Positions 1 to 6,206 of a stretch of DNA of 7,773 nt are shown piece after piece. This stretch comes from Thermoplasmata archaeon (GTDB lineage: Archaea > Thermoplasmatota > Thermoplasmata > Lutacidiplasmatales > UBA184), in contig JASHWZ010000212.1 of the NCBI GenBank assembly GCA_030043865.1, forward strand, positions 1-7,773, written 5' to 3'. A model generated the notes under the pieces. The model saw only the letters and a program-made list of their open reading frames with translations, was not told the DNA's origin and did not search any database. Position 1 is the stretch's first letter. Each line of letters starts with the position of its first letter. The position numbers were made by a program, and so were the translations under genes.

Positions 1-1
1 T

Positions 2-529
2 CCCTCGATCCGGACGCCCTTACGGCGCTACGCGGTGGCCGCGGGCGTCCTGTTCCTCGTCGTGCTGATCTTCTCGGGCGGCAGCCTCGTGCCGTACAGC
101 ACCCGCGACCAGTTCGCGCTCGCGGACTCGATCACGACGGAGTCTCCGCTCAACGTCGACCAGAACAGCTACGAGCTCGGCCTCTGGGCGCACTCGCACC
201 TCACGAGCTCGACGTTCGTCTGGGGCGACACGCTGACCCTGTGCGTCTTCGGCGGGTACGGCCAGTTCAACATGCAGTACGACCAGTACATGCTGTACAA
301 CGGCAGTTCGTTCAACCCGGTCGTCTGGGCGTTCGTCTCGGTCGGCTCGTTCGTCGTGATCGACAAGTACATGACGACGACGACCCCGCAGTTCCCCGGT
401 CCTACGAGCGACCAACCGACGGCGCCCCTCACCGAAGCGCAGCTCGAGAAATTCAACAACCCCGCGATCTTCGACCTGGTCTATCAGGATTCGACGTTCA
501 CCATCTACCAGGTCATCGACGTCCCGTGA
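2..529 (+). CDS. C-terminal part of a membrane protein, possibly a GT-C-type or surface-glycan protein (5' truncated)
   Basis: The frame is open to the left edge, so the true start is outside the window; the GTG at 35 lies inside a hydrophobic run and is probably not the start. What is visible: a short basic stretch (RTPLRRY), one membrane segment (about AVAAGVLFLVVLIF), then about 145 mostly polar residues rich in Tyr, Thr, Ser, Phe and Asn, ending at TGA 527-529. The soluble tail has the pattern E-L-x-x-W-A-x-x-H followed by VWGD, and ends in a Y-Q-D-S-T-F-T-I-Y-Q strand. From memory, similar tails (a 'W...H/N...GD' region and a final 'YsngxxxIY' strand) close archaeal multi-pass membrane proteins of the GT-C glycosyltransferase or polysaccharide type. 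The family call is inference; the last-membrane-helix plus extracytoplasmic-tail layout is seen. It lies upstream of a glycosyltransferase on the same strand, separated by 143 bp containing hairpins and a separate promoter candidate. Confidence 0.6.
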   Translation, partial: PSIRTPLRRYAVAAGVLFLVVLIFSGGSLVPYSTRDQFALADSITTESPLNVDQNSYELGLWAHSHLTSSTFVWGDTLTLCVFGGYGQFNMQYDQYMLYNGSSFNPVVWAFVSVGSFVVIDKYMTTTTPQFPGPTSDQPTAPLTEAQLEKFNNPAIFDLVYQDSTFTIYQVIDVP

Positions 530-551
530 GACCGGGGGTCGGGCGAGCAGT

Positions 552-569
552 CCCCCGGACGGCCGGGGG
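552..569 (+). terminator. GC-only hairpin downstream of the first gene
   Basis: CCCCCGG (552-558) and CCGGGGG (563-569) form a perfect 7-bp stem around a 4-nt loop (ACGG), starting 22 nt after the stop codon. No T-run follows, so it does not match the usual U-rich archaeal terminator. A role in 3'-end formation is only possible. Confidence 0.3.
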
Positions 570-587
570 GGCCGAGGGCGCCCCGGG

Positions 588-601
588 GGACGGTTCCGTC
601 C
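588..601 (+). repeat. Second short inverted repeat in the 530-672 spacer
   Basis: GGACGG (588-593) and CCGTCC (596-601) are perfect inverted copies separated by TT. The element repeats the GGACGG part of the hairpin at 552-569. It lies about 25 bp upstream of the TATA-like box of the glycosyltransferase gene, so it could be an operator-like site or part of the preceding gene's 3' end. Confidence 0.3.
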
Positions 602-623
602 GGGTTGCGGTGACGGGAGCGGT

Positions 624-634
624 GATAGTTATAC
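624..634 (+). promoter_or_regulatory. TATA-like box for the GT4 gene
   Basis: GATAGTTATAC is the only AT-rich run in this GC-rich spacer. Its centre is about 42 bp before the ATG at 673. With the usual archaeal spacing of about 25 bp to the transcript start, this predicts a 5' leader of roughly 15 nt. No clear Shine-Dalgarno sequence precedes the ATG. Confidence 0.45.
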
Positions 635-672
635 GACCCGGCCGGCCTCTCTCGTTCGTCGGGTAACCGGAC

Positions 673-1932
673 ATGGGTTCGCTCCGGATCTGTCTGCTCG
701 CTCCCGATTTTCTGCCCGTCTGGGGCGGGGCGGGGACGTACGCGGTCGAGATCGCGCGGGAGCTCTCCAGCCGGGTCGACCTGACGATCCTCACGCTCGA
801 GCGGGAGAGCGCGAACGGCGCGTTTCCGAAGGAACGAATGGAGGAGCTACTGGACCACCGGGTCCGAGTGGAGGTGATCTCGACCGCGCGGGACAATTTC
901 CGCTACAACGCCGCGTTCCAGCTCGCGGTCCTCCGCCGCTTGCCCGCGCTCGCGCGCGAGGAGAGGTTCGACCTCGTCCACTCCCAGCACGCGCACATGC
1001 CGGACGTGCTCTACCGCCGCTTCGACCGTTCGATACCGGTCCTGCGCACCGTCCATAGCACGATCGCCGGCCAGCGCGTCGGGATCGACCTCGCCGAGCG
1101 GTTCGGCGGCGGTCTCGACTCTTCGGAGCACTGGCAGATCGCGCTCGAACCGCTCCTGCGCTACGCGGAATGGATGACCCTGCGCGACTCCGACCAGATC
1201 GCGACGGTCTCCCACTTCATGGAGGGTCAACTGGCCGCGCTCGGCGTGCCGCGCTCTAAGATCCGTGTCGTGTACAACGGAGTGCGCGTCGACCGATTCC
1301 GGCCCGACGCGCCGGGGCGGCGCCCGCTCTCGAACGGCGCCGGGGGGCCGATCGTCCTCTACTCCGGCCGACCGACCTTGATGAAGGGGATCGGCGTCCT
1401 GATCGAAGCGATCCCGAGGGTGCTTCAGGAGGTGCCGGACGCCCACTTCGCGTTCGCCGGCGGCTCGGAGGCGGAGTTCCAGAGCCTCACGCGAGGGCGG
1501 GACTTGCCCCCGGACCGCATCCATCTGCTGGGGCGCCTGCCGTACGACGACCTTCCGGGCGTGTACGAGTCGGCCGATGTCGCGGTCGCGCCGACCTTCG
1601 CGGATAACGTCCCGTTCTGGGTGATGGAGGCGATGGCGTCCGGCGTGCCGGTGGTCGCCTCGCGCGTCGGGGGGATTCCCGAGATCGTCGCGGACGGGAA
1701 GACCGGGTTGCTGGTCACTCCGGGCTCGCCGTCCGAGCTGGCCGACTCGGTCGTGGCTCTCCTCAAAGACGAAGAGCGTCGGCGCGCGCTCGGGCAGGCG
1801 GCCCGGACCGAGGTCGTGGACCGGTTCACCTGGGCGCGGGCGGCGACCGAGACGGTGCAGCTGTATCGGTCCACGGTCGACCATCTCGCAGAAGGGTCGT
1901 CTGCTGTCCAGTCCCCCGCCGTCGCGCTCTAG
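673..1932 (+). CDS. Glycosyltransferase family 4 (GT-B fold)
   Basis: Predicted cytoplasmic retaining glycosyltransferase that moves a sugar from a nucleotide-sugar donor to a lipid-linked or glycan acceptor; donor and acceptor cannot be read from the sequence. The 419 residues are a usual GT4 length. The N-terminal acceptor domain starts directly with strand RICLLAPDF and the glycine loop GGAGTY (18-23), which supports ATG 673. The linker region has VVYNGVRVDRFRP (199-211). The C-terminal donor domain has SGRPTLMKG (231-239) with the expected R233 and K238, the strand HFAFAGG, LLGRLPYDDLPGVYESADVAVAPT, and the signature D311-x7-E319 followed by AMASGVPVVAS and GGIPEIV. The first acid of the EX7E motif is Asp (DNVPFWVME), a variant common in this family. 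It converges with the epimerase gene, and nearby genes make activated hexosamine, so a role in N-glycan, glycolipid or surface polysaccharide synthesis is inferred. Confidence 0.92.
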   Translation: MGSLRICLLAPDFLPVWGGAGTYAVEIARELSSRVDLTILTLERESANGAFPKERMEELLDHRVRVEVISTARDNFRYNAAFQLAVLRRLPALAREERFDLVHSQHAHMPDVLYRRFDRSIPVLRTVHSTIAGQRVGIDLAERFGGGLDSSEHWQIALEPLLRYAEWMTLRDSDQIATVSHFMEGQLAALGVPRSKIRVVYNGVRVDRFRPDAPGRRPLSNGAGGPIVLYSGRPTLMKGIGVLIEAIPRVLQEVPDAHFAFAGGSEAEFQSLTRGRDLPPDRIHLLGRLPYDDLPGVYESADVAVAPTFADNVPFWVMEAMASGVPVVASRVGGIPEIVADGKTGLLVTPGSPSELADSVVALLKDEERRRALGQAARTEVVDRFTWARAATETVQLYRSTVDHLAEGSSAVQSPAVAL

Positions 1933-1933
1933 C

Positions 1934-1974
1934 GACCGGTGGCCCGACCGCCGGCCGGACCGGCACGACCGGTC
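1934..1974. terminator. Inverted repeat between convergent genes
   Basis: GACCGGT (1934-1940) and ACCGGTC (1968-1974) are perfect inverted copies spanning the 40-bp gap between the two convergent stop codons. A GGCCGG-rich interior could fold further. The position would suit a two-way terminator, but there is no T-run and the GC-rich background makes such repeats fairly easy to find. Confidence 0.25.
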
Positions 1975-2863
1975 ACGGTCCCCGCCCGACGCGGCGGGGT
2001 CCGAGCGCAGGGCCCTCCAACCAGGACTTGAGCGACACGGTCGGGCGGTACCCGATCTTCCGCGCTCGGCCGATACGGGCGACGGAGTGACGGATGTCGC
2101 CGGGTCGGGGGGGTCCGTGCCGTATCGGGCGTCCAGGGTCGAATCGATCGCGGATCCACACGGCGAGGTCCCCGATGCGAGTGGGCGCCCCGGAGCCACA
2201 GTTGAAGGTCCCGCCGTTGCCCCGGCCGTCCAAGAGGAGCGTCATCAGCTGGACGACGTCCGACACGTGCACGAAGTCCCGGGTCTGTCCGCCGTCGCCT
2301 TGGACCGTGAGGGGGCGGCCCCGCCGCGCGTCGTCGAGGAATCGGCGGATCACCCCGACGTACGGGTTGTTCCGTTGGACGTGCTCGGAGTAGACGTTGA
2401 ACGGGCGTACGATCGCCACGTCGAGGCCGTAGAGGTCGTGATAGAGCCGAGCGTACTCCTCTCCGACGGATTTCGTCAATCCGTACGGGCTGATCGGGTG
2501 GAGTGGCTGGTCTTCGTCGATCGGCACACGGTCGGGCGTCCCATAGACCGCGGCCGACGAGCAGAAGATCACCCGCGCGTCGCTCTGCCGAGCCGCCTCG
2601 AGGACCCGCACCGAGCCGAGCACATTGGTCCGGGTCACCCGGGGAGGGTCGAGAACGCTCTCCTGCACCGAGATACGAGCGGCAAGGTGGCAGAGCACGT
2701 CGAAGCCCCGCAGCGCTCGGATCGCACGGAAGGATGCGACGTCGAGCCGTCGTGAGACGTGCCGGGGGCGGATGTCGAACCCGACGACGGTGTGCCGAGC
2801 GGCGAGACGGGTTCGCAGCGCCGAACCGATCTGACCGGACCCACCGGTGACTGCTACGCGCGT
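1973..2863 (-). CDS. NAD-dependent nucleotide-sugar epimerase (extended SDR, GalE-like)
   Basis: Likely interconverts a UDP-hexose or UDP-N-acetylhexosamine at C4; the exact substrate is not readable. Counting from ACG at 2863 (296 residues, a normal length): NAD-binding TGGSGQIGS (6-14), acidic D30 ending strand beta-2 (favours NAD over NADP), HLAAR (59-63), SSAAVYG with S103, and the catalytic Y127-x3-K131 in SPYGLTK. Further on are RPFNVYSEHVQRNNPY, the RDFVHVSDVV block, FNCGSG, and the late PGDIRHSVA motif. All expected catalytic residues are present. The start is a problem: homologues begin M-R-V-A-V-T-G-G, but the codon there is ACG. The nearest in-frame canonical starts upstream are TTG 2908 and GTG 2947, adding 15 or 28 Arg-rich residues; GTG 2947 would overlap the divergent mutase gene by 15 bp. 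A TATA-like box ends 22 nt before the ACG, close to the glmS spacing, so I place the start there tentatively. A UDP-GlcNAc 4-epimerase role is suggested only by neighbours. Confidence 0.85.
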   Translation of the reverse strand, partial: TRVAVTGGSGQIGSALRTRLAARHTVVGFDIRPRHVSRRLDVASFRAIRALRGFDVLCHLAARISVQESVLDPPRVTRTNVLGSVRVLEAARQSDARVIFCSSAAVYGTPDRVPIDEDQPLHPISPYGLTKSVGEEYARLYHDLYGLDVAIVRPFNVYSEHVQRNNPYVGVIRRFLDDARRGRPLTVQGDGGQTRDFVHVSDVVQLMTLLLDGRGNGGTFNCGSGAPTRIGDLAVWIRDRFDPGRPIRHGPPRPGDIRHSVARIGRARKIGYRPTVSLKSWLEGPALGPRRVGRGP

Positions 2864-2876
2864 GGCCGAACGATGC

Positions 2877-2897
2877 CGGCGATATCTTAAGTAAACG
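2877..2897. promoter_or_regulatory. Palindromic TATA region, probably bidirectional
   Basis: GATATCTTAAGTAAAC centres on the palindrome CTTAAG (2886-2891) between divergent genes. On the plus strand it is preceded by CGGCGATAT, nearly the same as the glmS promoter. A transcript would start near 2914, just before the Shine-Dalgarno sequence of the mutase gene. On the minus strand it reads GTTTACTTAAGATATC, and a transcript start about 25 bp away falls at the ACG (2863) of the epimerase. Confidence 0.6.
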
Positions 2898-2916
2898 TCG
2901 TCGCCCAAGGTCCACC

Positions 2917-2923
2917 GAGGAGG
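2917..2923 (+). promoter_or_regulatory. Shine-Dalgarno sequence selecting GTG 2933
   Basis: GAGGAGG lies 9 nt before GTG 2933, a normal spacing for complementarity to the 16S rRNA 3' end. It favours this GTG over the in-frame GTG at 2951. Confidence 0.65.
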
Positions 2924-2932
2924 CCGACCGAG

Positions 2933-4270
2933 GTGGCCCGCGAGCACTCGGTGGCGGCGAACGTCTTCGGCCGCTACGATGTACGCGGACGATATCCCCA
3001 GGAATTCTCCCCCGATGTATGTCGGAGGATCGCGGACGCCCTCGCCTCGAGCACGCGCCGCTCGTTCGTCATCGCGCGCGACAGTCGAACGGCGTCGGCC
3101 CGCCTCGCGACCGAGGTCGTGCGACGACTCCGCGCGGACGGCCGACCGGTACTCGAGCTCGGTGTCCAGCCCACCCCGGTCGTCGGGTTCGCGAGCTCAC
3201 ACCTCCGACTCGTAGGGCTGGCGTTCACCCCGTCCCACAACCCGGTCGGTTACGCCGGGGTGAAGGCGTTCGCTCCCAGCGGACGAGCGTACGCGGATGA
3301 GTGGACGACCGTTCGGCGCGCGTTCGAGCGGCGGGCGCGCCCGGGCCGGTCCACCGGTCGGGGGGCTCCCGGCGGTCGCGGACCCGGGACAGCGCCCGGG
3401 GTGCTCGAGGCGTACCTCGATCACGTCACCGCCGGGCAGCGCAGTCGACAGGAGGTCGTCGTCGACGGGCGCGGAGGCGCCACGACCCGGATCGCCCCTC
3501 GGGCCCTCCGCGCGATGGGCGCCACCGTTCGCGAACTACATCCGGAGTTCTCGGCCCGGTTCCACGGACGCTCGCCGGAACCGTTGCCCGAGAACGTCCG
3601 GGACCTCGGTCGGCGGGTCCGGGCGACCGGTGCCGCCTTCGGGGTCGCGTTCGACGGCGACGGCGACCGCGTGGTGTTCGTCGACGAGGGGGGTCACTGG
3701 GTCGAGCCCGAGGTCATCGGCACGTTCCTCCATCACTGCCTCTCCTCTCCGGGGAGACCCCTCGTGGCCTCCGCGGACGCGTCGCAGCGCTGCGAGTCGG
3801 AGGCGCCGACCGTGCGCTCGCGAGTCGGGAGTCGGTACCTGACCGCGACGATGCGGCGTCATCGATCCGAGGTCGGGTTCGAGGCGTCCTCTCACTTCTA
3901 CCTCCGGCGCTGGGGCCCGAACTCGGACGGGATCCTGACCGCCTGTGTCGTCGCGGACCTGCTCGACCGCCGCCGGACCACGCTCGGGCGCCTGCGTCGG
4001 TCGTTCGGCCCGATCGTCCGCGACCGCCAGGTGCTGGACTTCCCTTCACGCTTGGCGGCTCGACGCCACGTACGGGAGCTAATCGCCGCGCTTCGGCCGA
4101 CGCCCGAACGCGGGATCGACGGACATCTCCTTCGCACGGCGGAGGGGACGGTCCTGTTCCGGCTGTCGAACACGCAGCCGTCCGTCCGTCTGACGTTCGA
4201 GCCCCGGGCGGGTGGGAGCCTCGCCGCCCTCCGACGGACCTGGGCCCGTGCGGTCCGGTCGGCGCGCTGA
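2933..4270 (+). CDS. Phosphohexomutase (phosphomannomutase/phosphoglucosamine mutase, ManB/GlmM type)
   Basis: Alpha-D-phosphohexomutase superfamily: moves phosphate between C6 and C1 of a hexose or hexosamine. The 445 residues match the family's usual 440-460. Visible in order: FGRYDVRG (12-19), phosphoserine loop TPSHNP with catalytic S101, metal-binding DGDGDR (241-246) followed by VVFVDE, sugar-binding loop E317-A-S-S-H321, and phosphate-binding loop R410-L-S-N-T-Q-P416. Catalytic positions are intact, but three loops differ from the commonest forms: TASHNP to TPSHNP (a form I recall from bacterial Pgm-type phosphoglucomutases), ESGH to ASSH, and TEP to TQP. A Gly/Arg/Pro-rich linker lies at about 136-156. 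The start GTG 2933 is set by GAGGAGG 9 nt upstream. The next gene, on its own promoter, is glmS, so a GlmM role (glucosamine-6-phosphate to glucosamine-1-phosphate) is plausible; phosphomannomutase or dual specificity remains possible. Confidence 0.88.
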   Translation: MAREHSVAANVFGRYDVRGRYPQEFSPDVCRRIADALASSTRRSFVIARDSRTASARLATEVVRRLRADGRPVLELGVQPTPVVGFASSHLRLVGLAFTPSHNPVGYAGVKAFAPSGRAYADEWTTVRRAFERRARPGRSTGRGAPGGRGPGTAPGVLEAYLDHVTAGQRSRQEVVVDGRGGATTRIAPRALRAMGATVRELHPEFSARFHGRSPEPLPENVRDLGRRVRATGAAFGVAFDGDGDRVVFVDEGGHWVEPEVIGTFLHHCLSSPGRPLVASADASQRCESEAPTVRSRVGSRYLTATMRRHRSEVGFEASSHFYLRRWGPNSDGILTACVVADLLDRRRTTLGRLRRSFGPIVRDRQVLDFPSRLAARRHVRELIAALRPTPERGIDGHLLRTAEGTVLFRLSNTQPSVRLTFEPRAGGSLAALRRTWARAVRSAR

Positions 4271-4302
4271 CGGAGCCCCCGGAGACGCGGACGCGCGGGG
4301 GA

Positions 4303-4322
4303 GGGACCCGTTCGCGGGTCCC
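4303..4322 (+). terminator. Perfect 8-bp hairpin with UUCG loop
   Basis: GGGACCCG (4303-4310), TTCG (4311-4314), CGGGTCCC (4315-4322): an uninterrupted stem closed by a UUCG tetraloop, 32 nt after the mutase stop and upstream of the glmS promoter. This is the cleanest hairpin I found in the window. It may shape the 3' end of the mutase mRNA. There is no T-run after it, so termination itself is uncertain. Confidence 0.45.
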
Positions 4323-4343
4323 AAACCGGGAGATGCATCGAGA

Positions 4344-4359
4344 CGGCGACATTCTTAAG
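4344..4359 (+). promoter_or_regulatory. glmS promoter (BRE plus TATA-like box)
   Basis: CGGCGACATTCTTAAG combines a purine-rich upstream part with an AT-rich CTTAAG core. It closely matches the mutase promoter at 2877-2891 (CGGCGATATCTTAAG). Twenty-four nt separate its end from the ATG at 4384 and no Shine-Dalgarno sequence is present, so a leaderless or very short-leader transcript is predicted. Confidence 0.65.
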
Positions 4360-4383
4360 GCGCAAGGGAACTCCGGCGGCCGT

Positions 4384-6162
4384 ATGTGCGGCATCGCCGG
4401 GTACGTGGGCGCGCGCCCCGCGGCCCCCATCCTGCTGGACTCGCTGCAGCGGCTCGAGTACCGTGGATACGACTCCTGTGGTATCGCCGTGCTGGGCGAC
4501 GCCGGGGTCTTCGTCCGACGGAGCGTCAGCCCGATCTCGGAGTTTCGGAACGAGGTACTCCCGGCCGCCCCGGAGGGGACAATCGGCCTCGCCCATACTC
4601 GCTGGGCGACCCACGGGCGAGCGGACCTCGCGAACGCGCATCCGCTCGTCTCGTGCGACGGGAAGATTCTGGTCGTCCACAACGGGGTGCTCGAGAACGC
4701 GTTCGAACTGCGGGACCGATTGATCGCCCAGGGACACCGCTTCACGTCGGAGACCGACTCCGAGACGATCCCGCATCTGCTTGAGCAGGCCCTCGCGGAG
4801 GGTCGGACGATGGACGAGGCCGTCGCAAAACTCCCCGAGCAGCTGGTCGGGTCCTATGCGATCGTCGCGATGCGCGAGGGGCACGACGAGCTCTACCTGC
4901 TCCGGAGCGGCTCCCCGCTCGTGGTCGGTATCGGGGATGGGGAGTACTTCCCCGCGTCCGACATCCCGAGCTTCCTCCCGTACGCCCAGCGGGTCATCTA
5001 CCTCCACGAGAACGACCCGTTCGCCGTCGGTCGAAAAGGGATCCGACGCCTCGGCAGCGGAGGGACCGCCGCGGAGGCCGTCCCGCCCCTTCCGCAGCCG
5101 GTCTCGCTCAACGTCGAGAGCGTCTCGAAGGGCTCGTTTGAGCACTTCATGATCAAGGAGATCATGGAGCAAGTCGCCGCGATCGCGCGGCTGACCGATG
5201 CCCCACCGCCGTCGCTGGCCACCGCGGCGGAGCTGATGCGGGGCGCCTCCTCGGTAAAGTTCGTCGGCGCGGGGACGAGCTACCACGCCGGCCTGTTCGG
5301 CCAGTTCCTGATGGGTACCCTGTTGCACACGGACTCCGAAGCGTGCGTTTCGAGCGAGTTCGAGTTCCGAGCGGACACGCTCCGACCGGGGTCGGTCGTG
5401 ATCGCGATGTCGCAGTCCGGTGAGACGGCGGACACGCTGCAGGCGGTCCGGTTCGCCCGCGACCGGGGCGCCCGCGTGATCGGCCTGGTCAACTCCGAGA
5501 GCTCCTCGCTCACACGGGCCGCGGATGTCGTGATCCCGCTGCGGTCCGGGCCAGAGCTATCGGTGGCGGCCACGAAGTCGTACACCTCGCAGCTCGTCGC
5601 CCTCAACCTGCTCGTCGAGCATCTCGCGGCCGACCCGACCGGCGTGGCGCGCACGATCCTGCAAGCGCGCGACTCGCTCTACGAGCTCACCTCCGATTCC
5701 GCCCGCAGTTACATGGCGTCCCTGGCTCACAGCCTCGCGCGCCACAACCACCTCCTCCTGATCGGCCGAGGGGGCCACTACGTCACGGCGCTCGAAGCGG
5801 CGCTGAAGATCAAGGAGGTCGCCGGTTTCGCATCCCAGGCATTCCCGGGCGGCGAGATGAAGCACGGTCCGCTCGCCCTCGTCGGGGAGGGATCGCCGGT
5901 GATCCTGTTCTACGACCGGAGCCAACTCGCGCGCGCCGAACTCGCGGCATCCGAACTTGGGACCCGCGGTGCAGCGATCTACACGGTCGGACCGCAACCG
6001 CTCCGCAGCTCCTCGCTCCACATCCGCGTGAACGATGCGGGCGTGGCGACCCCGATCGCCCAGATCGTGCCGATGCAGCTGCTCGCCTACGAGCTCGCGA
6101 AGTTGCGCCAGCTCGACCCGGACCACCCGAGGAACCTCGCGAAATCCGTCACTGTCCTCTAG
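4384..6162 (+). CDS. glmS: Glutamine--fructose-6-phosphate aminotransferase (isomerizing)
   Basis: Makes glucosamine-6-phosphate from fructose-6-phosphate and glutamine, the entry step to UDP-GlcNAc. At 592 residues it is near the usual 600-610. The N-terminal glutaminase begins MCGIAGYVG with nucleophile C2, then HTRWATHG (R73, W74), HNGVLEN (N100, G101) and TSETDSE (D125). After a linker come two SIS domains: the first (about 275-410) with GAGTSYHAG, SQSGETADTL (343-352) and VAATKSYTSQL; the second (about 440-575) with ALEAALKIKE and GGEMKHGPLAL (H494). The tail DPDHPRNLAKSVTVL keeps K587, matching E. coli K603, which binds the sugar. The last residue is Leu where E. coli has Glu. ATG 4384 is chosen because the protein must start at Met-Cys; the same frame stays open upstream through the mutase gene only by chance. 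First gene of an apparent operon with the GNAT and nucleotidylyltransferase genes. Confidence 0.98.
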   Translation: MCGIAGYVGARPAAPILLDSLQRLEYRGYDSCGIAVLGDAGVFVRRSVSPISEFRNEVLPAAPEGTIGLAHTRWATHGRADLANAHPLVSCDGKILVVHNGVLENAFELRDRLIAQGHRFTSETDSETIPHLLEQALAEGRTMDEAVAKLPEQLVGSYAIVAMREGHDELYLLRSGSPLVVGIGDGEYFPASDIPSFLPYAQRVIYLHENDPFAVGRKGIRRLGSGGTAAEAVPPLPQPVSLNVESVSKGSFEHFMIKEIMEQVAAIARLTDAPPPSLATAAELMRGASSVKFVGAGTSYHAGLFGQFLMGTLLHTDSEACVSSEFEFRADTLRPGSVVIAMSQSGETADTLQAVRFARDRGARVIGLVNSESSSLTRAADVVIPLRSGPELSVAATKSYTSQLVALNLLVEHLAADPTGVARTILQARDSLYELTSDSARSYMASLAHSLARHNHLLLIGRGGHYVTALEAALKIKEVAGFASQAFPGGEMKHGPLALVGEGSPVILFYDRSQLARAELAASELGTRGAAIYTVGPQPLRSSSLHIRVNDAGVATPIAQIVPMQLLAYELAKLRQLDPDHPRNLAKSVTVL

Positions 6163-6206
6163 GCCGAGTTGACCGCGTCGACGCACCCCCCCGAGAGCCG
6201 CCGCGC

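Noticed and set aside
1600..1632. Possible loss of the EX7E catalytic motif in the GT4 enzyme (first Glu is Asp).
   Set aside because: The DN-x-P-x4-E form is a common GT4 variant and all surrounding donor-site residues are conserved, so inactivation is not supported.
847..2199. 450-codon open frame on the minus strand across the glycosyltransferase gene.
   Set aside because: Arg/Asp-rich low-complexity translation with no motif, antisense to a clear GT4 gene. A typical high-GC shadow frame.
2087..2755. 222-codon plus-strand frame antisense to the epimerase.
   Set aside because: Val/Glu/Asp/Arg composition of an antisense shadow, with no promoter, Shine-Dalgarno sequence or motif.
1929..2915. 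328-codon minus-strand frame overlapping the epimerase.
   Set aside because: Same strand as the epimerase but a different frame; Arg/Pro-rich with no recognisable domain, while the epimerase frame shows a full set of SDR motifs.
3301..4383. The glmS reading frame stays open about 1.1 kb upstream, suggesting a 953-residue fusion protein.
   Set aside because: The upstream translation is Arg/Pro/Gly-rich with no domain and overlaps the mutase gene, whose motifs are in another frame. GlmS must begin Met-Cys, and a promoter precedes ATG 4384.
3898..5328. 476-codon minus-strand frame across the mutase and glmS genes.
   Set aside because: Spans two well-supported genes on the other strand; composition is that of a GC-rich shadow.
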